DNA of 64,000 nt from Burkholderiales bacterium. Its GTDB lineage: Bacteria; Pseudomonadota; Gammaproteobacteria; Burkholderiales; Burkholderiaceae_C. Positions 55,246-63,686 of this stretch are shown in pieces. The stretch lies in contig JACRAZ010000090.1 of the NCBI GenBank assembly GCA_016213205.1, positions 1-64,000 on the forward strand. The letters run 5' to 3'. The notes under the pieces are model-generated. The model did no database searches, was not told the origin of the DNA, and was given only the letters and a program-made list of their open reading frames with translations. Positions within the stretch are counted from its first letter, which is position 1. Each line of letters opens with the position of its first letter. The position numbers and the translations under genes were made by a program.

Positions 55246-56208
55246 ATGAGCACCTGGAAACTGTTCCAGCCCCTGGATGTGACGACGACCGACGTGCTGT
55301 CGCTCGGCGCGGACACGATCGCCCAGTTGCTCTCGTCCAGCCTGCTGCGCCAGACCCGCGGCGAGCGCACGCTGGACGTCATCGGTAGCGGGCTGCGCCT
55401 GCTGGATGGCAAGCTGCTGCCGATCGGCGAGATTTCCCGCATCAACCTGTCCGACGGCCTGCACGAGGTGCTGCAGGTGCTCGATGCCGGCTGGAGCCTG
55501 CTGAAGATCCTGTCGTACTACAACCCGCTCACCGACCGCTGGAACCTGGACGGCCTGCTCGACTACCTGTTCCGCGAAGCCGACCGGTTCGAGGGCTCCT
55601 CTGGTGACGACCGCTTTGCCGGCCACGCCGGCGACGACACCCTCGATGGCCGCGCCGGGCTCGACATCGCCGAGTACAGCGGCCTGCGCGCCGGCTTCGC
55701 GCTCACGCGTTCGGCATCGGGCTGGCAGCTCGTCGATCAGCGCGGCAACGAGGGCCGCGACCAGCTCATCGGCATCGAACGCCTGCAGTTCGCCGACGGC
55801 GGTCTCGCGCTCGACCTCGACGGCCATGCCGGGGCCGTGGCCCGGCTGCTGGGTACGCTGTTCGGGCCCACGGCCCTGACACGCGCCGACTGGGTCGGTG
55901 CGGGCCTGGCGCTGCTTGACCAGGGCCTGGACACGGCTCAGCTGGCTGAAATGGCCGCAAGCTCGTCACAATTCGCCGACCAGGCAGGCAGCCATTCGAA
56001 CGCCGACTTCGTGCGCTGGGTCTATCGCAACGTGACAGGCGAGGTCCCGACACCGGCACAGCTGGCCCCCTACGTGGACCTGCTGGACAACGGCACCTAC
56101 ACCCAAGGTGCGCTCGGGCTGCTGGCCAGCGAAACGTCCGAACTGGCCGCGCAGATCGACCTCGTGGGCCTGTTCGAGGCCGGCCTGCCCTTCGCCCTGG
56201 GCGCCTGA
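55246..56208 (+). CDS. RTX-like/DUF4214 protein, probably type I secreted
   Basis: A 320-residue protein without a classical signal peptide. A short calcium-binding nonapeptide tract lies near residues 116-140 (FEGSSGDDRFAGHAGDDTLDG), followed by a beta-rich stretch with the typical DQLIGIERLQFADGGLALDLDG. The C-terminal half (about 215-305) looks like a DUF4214 domain (HSNADFVRWVYRNVTGEVPTPAQ, then GTYTQGALGLLASE). Such proteins usually leave by type I secretion. No transporter genes are nearby. A GGAGG ribosome-binding site precedes the ATG. Confidence 0.78.
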   Translation: MSTWKLFQPLDVTTTDVLSLGADTIAQLLSSSLLRQTRGERTLDVIGSGLRLLDGKLLPIGEISRINLSDGLHEVLQVLDAGWSLLKILSYYNPLTDRWNLDGLLDYLFREADRFEGSSGDDRFAGHAGDDTLDGRAGLDIAEYSGLRAGFALTRSASGWQLVDQRGNEGRDQLIGIERLQFADGGLALDLDGHAGAVARLLGTLFGPTALTRADWVGAGLALLDQGLDTAQLAEMAASSSQFADQAGSHSNADFVRWVYRNVTGEVPTPAQLAPYVDLLDNGTYTQGALGLLASETSELAAQIDLVGLFEAGLPFALGA

Positions 56209-56244
56209 GGCGACGCAGGCCCGCCCGCGCGGCAGGACGGTCGA

Positions 56245-56320
56245 TGGTGCCGGCTGTCAGAGTCGAACTGACGACCTTCCGCTTACAAGGCGGGTGCTCT
56301 ACCAACTGAGCTAAGCCGGC
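56245..56320 (-). tRNA. tRNA-Thr (anticodon TGT)
   Basis: The minus strand folds as a standard 76-nt tRNA: acceptor GCCGGCT, D arm GCTC-AGTTGGTA-GAGC, anticodon loop CTTGTAA with TGT at positions 34-36, T loop TTCGACT and an encoded CCA end (56245-56247). It would read ACA and wobble-related Thr codons. It sits between the RTX-like gene and sspB. Confidence 0.95.
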
Positions 56321-56390
56321 ACGGGCTATCGGAGCGGCGAATTGTAGGTGGCGATGCCGACGCCGCTGCCCCCGCCGGAGGCGGGGCGCG

Positions 56391-56939
56391 CTACTTGATG
56401 CGCTTGAGCGTGGGCCGCCCGCCAGCAGGGGTCGTGGGCGGCTCGGGTGGCTGCTCGTCCGACCAGCCGGTGCGGGGCGCCGGTGGTTCAGAGGCCACAT
56501 CGGCGGGCTCATCGGTGCGCGCCAGCCGCAACCCGCGTGCCACGGGCTCGCTGGCAGGCTCGCCCCGACCGGCGGCCGGCGCCGCCGGGGCGGCCGAGGC
56601 TTCGGTGGGCACAGGGAAGGCCATGCCCTGGCCGTTCTCGCGTGCATAGATCGCGACCACGTGATCCACCGGCACCACGATGTCGCGCGAGACGCCGCCG
56701 AAACGGGCCCTGAACTCGATGAACTCGTTGCCCAGCTTCAAGCCCGAGGTGGCCTCGAAGCCGACGTTGAGCACGATCTCGTTGTTCTTCACGTACTCCA
56801 TCGGCACCTGCACCAGCCGGTCGACGAACACCGCGATGTAGGGCGTGAAGCCGTTGTCGGTGCACCAGTCGTGCAGGGCACGGATCAGGTACGGGCGGGT
56901 CGAGGTGCCTTGTTCGTCGGGGGCGGCCGGTGTGCTCAT
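56391..56939 (-). CDS. sspB: ClpXP protease specificity-enhancing factor SspB
   Basis: A 182-residue adaptor. The folded domain (about 12-115) carries RPYLIRALHDWCTDNGFTPY, NNEIVLNVGFEATSGLKLGN, EFIEFRARFGGVSRDIVVPV and IYARENGQGMAFP, all typical of SspB, which binds ssrA-tagged proteins. The remainder (about 120-182) is a disordered Pro/Ala-rich linker ending in LKRIK-like basic residues, matching the ClpX-binding tail. It is 10 bp downstream of sspA on the same strand. Confidence 0.94.
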   Translation of the reverse strand: MSTPAAPDEQGTSTRPYLIRALHDWCTDNGFTPYIAVFVDRLVQVPMEYVKNNEIVLNVGFEATSGLKLGNEFIEFRARFGGVSRDIVVPVDHVVAIYARENGQGMAFPVPTEASAAPAAPAAGRGEPASEPVARGLRLARTDEPADVASEPPAPRTGWSDEQPPEPPTTPAGGRPTLKRIK

Positions 56940-56949
56940 CGGTGGCAGC

Positions 56950-57564
56950 TTACTTGCGCATGACCTTTTCGGACGGCGTCAGGGCTTCGATGTAGGCCGG
57001 GCGCGAGAAGATGCGCTCGGCGTACTTCAGCAGCGGGGCGGCGTTCTTCGACAGGTCGATGCCGTAGTAGTCCAGGCGCCACAGCAGCGGGGCGATGGCC
57101 ACGTCGAGCATCGAGAAGTCGTCGCCCAGCATGTACTTGTTCTTCAGGAAGATCGGCGCCAGCTGGGTCAGCCGTTCGCGGATCTGCGAGCGGGCCTTCT
57201 CGAGCTGCTTGTCGTTGGCCTTGACCCCCGAGCGCGCCTCGAGCGTGTTCACGTGCGCGAACAACTCCTTCTCGAAGTTGAACAGGAACAGCCGAACCCG
57301 TGCACGCGCCACCGGGTCCCCAGGCATCAGCTGCGGGTGCGGGAAGCGCTCGTCGATGTACTCGTTGATGATGTGCGACTCGTACAGGATCAGGTCGCGC
57401 TCGACGAGGATCGGCACCTCGTTGTAAGGGTTCATCAACGCGATGTCTTCGGGCTTGGCGAAGAGGTCGACGTCACGGATCTCGAAATCCATGCCCTTTT
57501 CGAACAGCACGAAACGGCAGCGGTGCGAGTAGGGGCAGGTGGTTCCGGAGTAAAGCACCATCAT
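56950..57564 (-). CDS. sspA: Stringent starvation protein A (glutathione S-transferase-like)
   Basis: A 204-residue GST-fold protein. The N-terminal thioredoxin-like domain begins MVLYSGTTCPYSHRCRFVLFE, followed by PYNEVPILVERDLILYESHI. The C-terminal helical domain contains MLGDDFSMLDVAIAPLLWRL. SspA binds RNA polymerase and affects stress and starvation responses. The start is the MM pair at 57564/57561. The gene is paired with sspB and follows the petABC genes. Confidence 0.93.
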   Translation of the reverse strand: MMVLYSGTTCPYSHRCRFVLFEKGMDFEIRDVDLFAKPEDIALMNPYNEVPILVERDLILYESHIINEYIDERFPHPQLMPGDPVARARVRLFLFNFEKELFAHVNTLEARSGVKANDKQLEKARSQIRERLTQLAPIFLKNKYMLGDDFSMLDVAIAPLLWRLDYYGIDLSKNAAPLLKYAERIFSRPAYIEALTPSEKVMRK

Positions 57565-57629
57565 GGCGGCGGGCTCCCAAGAAAACGAAGAACAGCGGAG
57601 GCAGGATCGACGAGATCCTGAAAACAGCA

Positions 57630-57663
57630 CGCGCAGTGGAGCCCGCTAGGCTACCACTGCGCG
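57630..57663 (-). terminator. Intrinsic terminator-like hairpin after petC
   Basis: On the minus strand, CGCGCAGTGG pairs with CCACTGCGCG (10 bp, perfect, 14-nt loop) and is followed after six bases by TTTT. It lies in the 131-bp gap between petC and sspA and probably ends the petABC transcript. A second small hairpin (AGGATC/GATCCT, 57603-57619) follows just upstream of the sspA start. Confidence 0.7.
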
Positions 57664-57695
57664 TTCGACCCGGGTCGTCCGGGCCGGGCGGAGGC

Positions 57696-58463
57696 TTACT
57701 TGATGTCCTTCCAGTACGAGGCGTTCAGGCGCCACGCGATCACGGTGAAGATGGCCAGGAACAGCAGCACCCACACACCCAGGCGCACGCGCTGGTTCTG
57801 CGCGGGCTCGCCCATCCATTGCAGGTAGGCCACGAGGTCGGCCACCGCGATGTCGTAGTCGGCACGGCTCATGGTGCCGGGCTTGGTCTGCTCGAAGCCC
57901 TTGAAGGTGTGCACCGTCTTCTTCGGGTCGTGCGGGTCCTTCTCCTCGACATAGACCGGCCGCTGCTCACCCTGCAGTTGCCACAGCACGTGCGGCATGC
58001 CGACCGACGGGAACACCAGGTTGTTCCAGCCGGTGGGCCGTGTCTCGTCGCGGTAGAAGGTGCGCATGTAGGTGTAGAGGTAGTCGGCCCCCGAACCGTT
58101 GCCACCCGCGCGCGAGCGCGCCACGACGCTCAGGTCGGGCGGCACCGCGCCGTACCAGTCCTTGGCCTCCTTGGGATTGATCGACACCGTCATCAGGTCG
58201 CCCACCTTCTCGCCGGCGAACAGCAGGTTCTTCTTGATCTGGTCGTCGGTCAGGCCGATGTCCTTCAGCCGGTTGTACCGGTTGTAGGCCGCGGCATGGC
58301 AGTTCAGGCAGTAGTTGACGAACAGCTTGGCGCCGTTCTGCAGAGCGGCCTGGTCGGTGATGCGTTCCTTCGGGAACCTGTCCCAGGCCGGGCCGCTTTC
58401 GGAGGCCAGGGCTGCGCCGGCAAACGACAGCGCAGCAAGCAGGCAAGCGATGAGTCTTTTCAT
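57696..58463 (-). CDS. petC: Cytochrome c1 subunit of the bc1 complex
   Basis: A 255-residue c-type cytochrome. An N-terminal signal peptide (about 1-20, ending AALASES) is followed by the haem motif CLNCH (in NYCLNCHAAAYNRYN), the conserved PPDLSVVARSRAG segment, the Met ligand region FPSVGMPHVLW and a C-terminal membrane helix (RLGVWVLLFLAIFTVIAWRL). It carries electrons from the Rieske centre to cytochrome c in the periplasm. The ATG at 58463 has CAGGAG nine bases upstream. It follows petB by 17 bp. Confidence 0.95.
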   Translation of the reverse strand: MKRLIACLLAALSFAGAALASESGPAWDRFPKERITDQAALQNGAKLFVNYCLNCHAAAYNRYNRLKDIGLTDDQIKKNLLFAGEKVGDLMTVSINPKEAKDWYGAVPPDLSVVARSRAGGNGSGADYLYTYMRTFYRDETRPTGWNNLVFPSVGMPHVLWQLQGEQRPVYVEEKDPHDPKKTVHTFKGFEQTKPGTMSRADYDIAVADLVAYLQWMGEPAQNQRVRLGVWVLLFLAIFTVIAWRLNASYWKDIK

Positions 58464-58480
58464 GGTTGTGCGCTCCTGCA

Positions 58481-59878
58481 TCAGTGGGCCGAGAAGTTCA
58501 CGCGGTCGGGCACCGGCTTGAACATGCCGATCGTGCTCCACCAGGGCATGAGCAGGAAGAAGCCGAAGTAGTACAGCGTGCCGATCTGGGCCACCAGCGT
58601 GCCCATCTCCGACGGCGGCAGGATGCCCAGGTAGCCCAGCCAGACGAACAGCACCACGAAGATGCCGTACAGCCACTTGTGCCAGCCCGGACGGTAGCGG
58701 ATGGATTTGACGGGGCTGTTGTCCAGCCAGGGCAGGAAGAACAGGATGACCACGGCGCCGCCCATCACCACCACGCCCCAGAACTTGGCGTCGAAGGTCT
58801 TCAGCAGCACGATCGCGATCACCGCGCCCACCACGGCGGCGATGCGCCCGGTGCCCTTGAGCGCCACCAGCGACGCCAGGCCCGCCAGGCCCACCACCAC
58901 GCACAGCACCGTGACCATCGGGTCGGTGGTGGCACGCAGCATCGAGTAGAACGGCGTGAAGTACCACACCGGCGCGATGTGCGGCGGCGTCTTCAGCGGA
59001 TCGGCCGGGATGAAGTTGTTGTACTCGAGGAAGTAGCCGCCCAGTTCCGGCCCGAAGAACACGATGGCGCAGAACACCATCAGGAACACGCCGACACCGA
59101 AGATGTCGTGCACCGTGTAGTACGGGTGGAAGGGGATGCCATCGAGCGGGATGCCGGTCTTCGGGTCCTTCTTGGCCTTGATCTCGATGCCGTCCGGGTT
59201 GTTCGAGCGCACCTCGTGCAGCGCGATGATGTGCGCCACCACCAGGCCCAGCAGCACCAGCGGCACGGCGATGACATGGAAGCTGAAGAAGCGGTTCAGC
59301 GTGGCGTCGCCCACCACATAGTCACCGCGGATCAGCAGCGCCAGGTCCGGGCCGACGAAGGGCACGGCGGCAAACAGGTTCACGATCACCTGCGCGCCCC
59401 AGTACGACATCTGGCCCCACGGCAGCAGGTAGCCCATGAAGGCTTCGGCCATCAGGCACAGGAAGATCGCGCAGCCGAAGATCCACACCAGTTCGCGCGG
59501 CTTGCGGTAGCTGCCGTAGATCAGCCCGCGGTACATGTGCAGGTAGACCACGACGAAGAACGCGCTCGCGCCGGTGGAGTGCAGGTAGCGGATCAGCCAG
59601 CCACCGGGCACGTCGCGCATGATGTACTCGACCGATGCGAAGGCCAGGTTGGCGTCCGGCTTGTAGTGCATCACCAGGAAGATGCCGGTGACGATCTGCA
59701 GCACCAGCACCAGCATCGCCAGCGAGCCGAAGAAGTACCAGGTGTTGAAGTTCTTCGGAGCGTAGTACTCCGACATGTGCTCCTTGTACATCTTGGTGGC
59801 CGGGAACCGGTTGTCCACCCAGGTCATGAGCTTGACACCCAGCGGCGCGCCCGCCGGTGCTTCCTTGAAATCTGCCAT
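58481..59878 (-). CDS. petB: Cytochrome b subunit of the bc1 complex
   Basis: A 465-residue integral membrane protein with about nine hydrophobic helices. The Q-site and haem-binding features include GWLIRYLHSTGASAFF, the paired His ligands of the b haems (YLHSTGASAFF and HMYRGLIYG; FFSFHVIAVPLVLLGLVVAH), the Qo segment PPHIAPVWYF-type (TPPHIAPVWYFTPFYSMLR) and LPWGQMSYWGAQV. It is the core quinol-oxidising subunit. The ATG at 59878 is used (MADFKEAPAG). Confidence 0.96.
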   Translation of the reverse strand: MADFKEAPAGAPLGVKLMTWVDNRFPATKMYKEHMSEYYAPKNFNTWYFFGSLAMLVLVLQIVTGIFLVMHYKPDANLAFASVEYIMRDVPGGWLIRYLHSTGASAFFVVVYLHMYRGLIYGSYRKPRELVWIFGCAIFLCLMAEAFMGYLLPWGQMSYWGAQVIVNLFAAVPFVGPDLALLIRGDYVVGDATLNRFFSFHVIAVPLVLLGLVVAHIIALHEVRSNNPDGIEIKAKKDPKTGIPLDGIPFHPYYTVHDIFGVGVFLMVFCAIVFFGPELGGYFLEYNNFIPADPLKTPPHIAPVWYFTPFYSMLRATTDPMVTVLCVVVGLAGLASLVALKGTGRIAAVVGAVIAIVLLKTFDAKFWGVVVMGGAVVILFFLPWLDNSPVKSIRYRPGWHKWLYGIFVVLFVWLGYLGILPPSEMGTLVAQIGTLYYFGFFLLMPWWSTIGMFKPVPDRVNFSAH

Positions 59879-59916
59879 GTCGACCCTCGTGTGCTTGTTG
59901 GGTTCAGAAGGCCCGC

Positions 59917-60516
59917 TCAGGCCTTGTTGTCTTCGCCGATCAGCAGCACCGTGTCGGACAGGTACTTGTGCGGCGGCACCTCGAGGTTGTCGGGCGCGGG
60001 CTTGTTCTTGAAGACGCGGCCAGCCAGGTCGAAGGTCGAGCCGTGGCACGGGCAGATGAAGCCGCCCTGCCAGTCGTCCGGCAGCGAGGGCTGCGCGCCC
60101 GGCTGGAACTTGTCAGTCGGCGAGCAGCCCAGGTGCGAGCAGATGCCCACGGCCACCAGGAACTCGGGCTTGATCGAGCGGTGTTCGTTGCGGGCGTACT
60201 CGGGGGTGAGCTCACCCGGGTTGCGCTTGGACTGGGGATCGGCCACCTGCGGGTCGGTCTTCTTCAGCGACTCGAGCTGTTCCTTCGTGCGGCGCACGAT
60301 CCACACCGGCTTGCCACGCCACTCCACCGTCATCTTCTCGCCCGGCTTCAGGCCGCTGATGTCGGCCTCCACCGGCGCACCGGCGGCCTTGGCGCGCTCG
60401 GACGGCGCGAAGCTGCTGACGAAGGGCACGGCGGCTGCAATGCCACCAACGGCGCCGGCACCGGCCGTGATCGCCACCCAGGTGCGTCGACTTTGATCGA
60501 CCGGGCTGTCACTCAT
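59917..60516 (-). CDS. petA: Ubiquinol-cytochrome c reductase Rieske iron-sulfur subunit
   Basis: A 199-residue Rieske protein. An N-terminal anchor helix (about 10-35, TWVAITAGAGAVGGIAAAVPF) with an RR pair (QSRRTWVAI) suggests Tat export. The 2Fe-2S ligands are in CSHLGC and CPCHGS. Between the two boxes lies the loop SPTDKFQPGAQPSLPDDWQG. It accepts electrons from ubiquinol. The ATG at 60516 (MSDSPVDQSRR) is preferred over 60558. It is the first gene of petABC; the 177-bp region upstream is divergent with mscL. Confidence 0.95.
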   Translation of the reverse strand: MSDSPVDQSRRTWVAITAGAGAVGGIAAAVPFVSSFAPSERAKAAGAPVEADISGLKPGEKMTVEWRGKPVWIVRRTKEQLESLKKTDPQVADPQSKRNPGELTPEYARNEHRSIKPEFLVAVGICSHLGCSPTDKFQPGAQPSLPDDWQGGFICPCHGSTFDLAGRVFKNKPAPDNLEVPPHKYLSDTVLLIGEDNKA

Positions 60517-60693
60517 GGGATTCCTCGGATGAAGGGCTGCGTTTGGACTTAGGGGCAACCCGGCATTCTAGCGGAGTGCCCAGCGCGCGCTCCGCCGCCC
60601 TCTCCGGCATTGACTTCATGGCGCCCTCGGCAATACTGGTCGCGCGTCTTCATCGGGACGCCACGACACAAACTTCACAGGAGCGAGAAGCAC

Positions 60694-61125
60694 ATGGGAT
60701 TCGCCAGCGAGTTCAAAGAGTTCGCCATGAAAGGCAACGTCGTCGACCTGGCGGTCGGCGTCATCATCGGCGGCGCCTTCGGCAAGATCGTCGACTCCGT
60801 CGTCAAGGACCTGATCATGCCGATCGTCAACCTGATCCTGGGAGGTCAGGTCGACTTCTCGAACAAGTACCTGGTGCTCTCGGGCACAGTGCCGGCCGGC
60901 GCCACGCTGGTCGAGGCGCAGAAGGCCGGCAATGTGTTCGCATGGGGCAACTTCATGACGATCACGATCAACTTCATCATCCTGGCCTTCGTGATCTTCA
61001 TCATGATCAAGCAGATCAACCGCATGAAGCGCCAGGAGCCCGTCGCACCGCCGCCGGGGCCTCCGGCGCCGCCCGAGGATGTGGTTCTGCTGCGCGAAAT
61101 CCGGGATGCGCTGAATCGCCGTTGA
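60694..61125 (+). CDS. mscL: Large-conductance mechanosensitive channel MscL
   Basis: A 143-residue channel protein. The N terminus GFASEFKEFAMKGNVVDLAV-G-V and the pore helix VIIGGAFGKIVDSVVKDLIMP are typical; the second membrane helix is FMTITINFIILAFVIFIMIK, and a cytoplasmic helix ends at VVLLREIRDALNRR. It releases solutes under hypo-osmotic shock. A CAGGAG ribosome-binding site precedes the ATG at 60694. Confidence 0.95.
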   Translation: MGFASEFKEFAMKGNVVDLAVGVIIGGAFGKIVDSVVKDLIMPIVNLILGGQVDFSNKYLVLSGTVPAGATLVEAQKAGNVFAWGNFMTITINFIILAFVIFIMIKQINRMKRQEPVAPPPGPPAPPEDVVLLREIRDALNRR

Positions 61126-61245
61126 TTCCACTTGTATCAACGTGCTGGCCGGACGGGCGGCTTTTGGCCGCATACTTCGGGGCGTTGATGGGCATCGCTC
61201 GTGGCCAAGCGGGCCGTGCCCTGCCGTCGTGGTTTTCCGGCCGTC

Positions 61246-63648
61246 ATGAACCTGACCCCACACCGCCTCCCCGTCGCCCTTGAAAGTGCAGTCCAACGCG
61301 TGCGCATGGCGGCGCGCTCGGCCGCCGAGCGCACGGTGGACAGCCTGGGCCTGGCCGCGCTGTCGACGAACAAGGTCTTCGAGCGCGACAGCCTGCTGGG
61401 TGCACAGTTCGAACTGAACCGCAAGCTGGCGATCTTCGCGCTCACGTTCAACGAAACGCTGGACCAGAAGGTGGCGCGCGAGACCGGCCTCCTGGAGGCC
61501 AACAGCACCAGCGGCAGCCAGACCAACTGGGATGCGCTGAGCCTGGTCGACGACCGCGAGGTCGAGATCCAGGTCTCGGCCGACCGCTTTGCCCTCGAAA
61601 TCGCGCATGCCTGCGAGTGGGAGATCCGCGAACTCGATGCCTACATGGGCACGCTGCTGAAGCTGGGCCGCGCCGACCACGAACGCAATCCGCTGCGGGC
61701 AGAGGTGGTCGGGCAGGCCATGATCCGCGCGGTCGACTCGGTGGCCGAACGCCCCGAAACACGCAAGGTGCTCGGCACCGAGATCGCCCGCTCGCTGGCC
61801 AATTCGATGCGGCAGACCTATGCCGACATCGTGGCCGACCTGCGCAACGCCGGCATCAAGCCCGTGGGCTTGCAGGTGCGCCAGACAGCGCACGATGCCG
61901 GCCGCAGCATCACCGGCCCGGGCAGCCTGCATGGCGAACTGGGCGACCAGCATGCTCGTGGCCCGGCGCATGAGCTGTCGGCTTCGGGCCGGCTCTCGCC
62001 ACGCTTCGGCGCGAGCACCGGCGGTGGTGGCCTGGGTTCCGGCAGCGGCCGCGGCACGCCGATGGGCCGGGTCGATGCGGACATGATGACGTTGCTGCGC
62101 CGCCTGTCGCACAGCGCGCCCGGCATGGCCGAGGGCGGCAGCGACTTCGGCGGTTATGTCGGCGGCGGCTACGGCGATACCGGGTCGTCCGGTGTCGGCA
62201 TGCTGATGGCGCCGAACCTGATCATGGCGCACCGCGAAGAGCTGCGCCAGGCCGCCACCGGCGCGCTCGACCACATGGTGATCGACGTGATCGCCGGGCT
62301 GTTCGACCAGATCCTGTCCGACCCCAAGGTGCCGCCCCAGATGGCACGCCAGCTGGCGCGGCTGCAGCTGCCAGTGTTGCGGGCGGCGCTGGGCGACTCG
62401 AGCTTCTTCTCGTCGCGCAAGCACCCGGTGCGGCGCTTCATCAACCGCATTGCCTCGCTGGGCACCGCGGTCGACGACTTCGATGGCGAGGAAGGCCGCG
62501 CGCTGCTGGCGCGGGTGGGCGAGCTGGTGGCAGAGATCGTCGAAGGCGACTTCGAACAGATCGAGACCTACGAGCAGAAGCTCAACGACCTCGAAGCCTT
62601 CATCCAGCAGGCGGCCAAGGCCCAGCTCGAAGGCAAGGCCGACGAAGTGCTCGGCCGCAAGGAAAACCAGCTGCGGGTGCAGCATCGGTTCGCGCAGCAG
62701 CTCGACGGCGCCTTGCACTCGCTGCCAGTGCCCGAGTTCCTGCGCGAGTTCCTGGGCCGCACCTGGAGCCGCGTGATCGCACTGGCCGAGCTCACGCACG
62801 GCGCCGACAGCCCCATTGCCAAGCGCATGCGCGAGGTGGGCCGCGAGCTCGTGATGAGCGTGCAGCCCAAGGGCGTGCCGGCACAGCGCCAGGCCTTCCT
62901 GAAGCTGCTGCCGCAGCTGATGAAGGACCTGAACGCGGGCCTCGACCAGATCCGCTGCACCGAAGAGCTGCGCCGCGGCTTCTTCGCCAAGCTGCTGCCG
63001 GCGCATGCCGAATCGCTGAAGGCCCAGGCCCTGAGCACGCTGGAGCACAACCTGCTGGCCAAGCAGGTGGATGGTGCCCTGGCCACGCCGCTGCCCAAGC
63101 CCACCGAACTCGCCGCGAGTGCATTGCCGGTACTCAACGACGTGATCACGCCGGCCGACTTCAGCCCCGAGGAAGCCAAGGCGGTGGGCCTGGTGGACGA
63201 AGGCTCGGTGAACTGGAGCGGCGCCGTCGACATCGACCTCGCGGCCGAGCCCGAGCTCACCGAGGTCGACATCGACATCGCCGGCCTGCCCACGCCGGAG
63301 CCGGTGGAGCCCATGCGCGGCAAGTCGCTGGCCGACCATGTGCAGATCGGCTTCGCCTACCAGATGCACCTGGAAGACAAGTGGCAGAAGGTGCGGCTCG
63401 CCCACGTGAGCCCGGCACGCACCTTCTTCGTCTTCACCCACGGCGCAAAGCAGCGCAAGACGGTGTCGATGACCTACCGCATGCTCTCGCGCATGTGCGA
63501 GACCGGCCGCATGCGGGCCTTCGAGAACGCCTACCTGCTGGAACGCGCCACCGCGCGGGCACGGCGCCAACTGGCCGAACTCAAACCGGCCGGCGCGGCC
63601 ACCCTGTCGCCGCCGACGCTGGGCGCAGCACCCCGCAGCCGGGCCTGA
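61246..63648 (+). CDS. DUF1631 family protein
   Basis: An 800-residue cytoplasmic protein with no membrane helices. The DUF1631 pattern is seen at the N terminus (ESAVQRVRMAARSAAERTVD, then FNETLDQKVARET), in the middle (HPVRRFINRIASLGTAVDDF) and at the C terminus (EDKWQKVRLAHVSPARTFFVFTHG, then KTVSMTYRMLSRMCETGRMRAFE), where a PilZ-like beta fold is plausible. The central region (about 240-320) is Gly/Ser-rich and disordered. Function is unknown. The ATG at 61246 is preferred over a GTG at 61201. Confidence 0.88.
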   Translation: MNLTPHRLPVALESAVQRVRMAARSAAERTVDSLGLAALSTNKVFERDSLLGAQFELNRKLAIFALTFNETLDQKVARETGLLEANSTSGSQTNWDALSLVDDREVEIQVSADRFALEIAHACEWEIRELDAYMGTLLKLGRADHERNPLRAEVVGQAMIRAVDSVAERPETRKVLGTEIARSLANSMRQTYADIVADLRNAGIKPVGLQVRQTAHDAGRSITGPGSLHGELGDQHARGPAHELSASGRLSPRFGASTGGGGLGSGSGRGTPMGRVDADMMTLLRRLSHSAPGMAEGGSDFGGYVGGGYGDTGSSGVGMLMAPNLIMAHREELRQAATGALDHMVIDVIAGLFDQILSDPKVPPQMARQLARLQLPVLRAALGDSSFFSSRKHPVRRFINRIASLGTAVDDFDGEEGRALLARVGELVAEIVEGDFEQIETYEQKLNDLEAFIQQAAKAQLEGKADEVLGRKENQLRVQHRFAQQLDGALHSLPVPEFLREFLGRTWSRVIALAELTHGADSPIAKRMREVGRELVMSVQPKGVPAQRQAFLKLLPQLMKDLNAGLDQIRCTEELRRGFFAKLLPAHAESLKAQALSTLEHNLLAKQVDGALATPLPKPTELAASALPVLNDVITPADFSPEEAKAVGLVDEGSVNWSGAVDIDLAAEPELTEVDIDIAGLPTPEPVEPMRGKSLADHVQIGFAYQMHLEDKWQKVRLAHVSPARTFFVFTHGAKQRKTVSMTYRMLSRMCETGRMRAFENAYLLERATARARRQLAELKPAGAATLSPPTLGAAPRSRA

Positions 63649-63686
63649 ACCCCGCGGGTGCGGCCCGCAGCGGCTTCGGGCTGGGC

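Noticed and set aside
56245..56320. tRNA-Thr as an integration site
   Set aside because: No integrase gene or repeated copy of the tRNA 3' end is present on either flank in this window.
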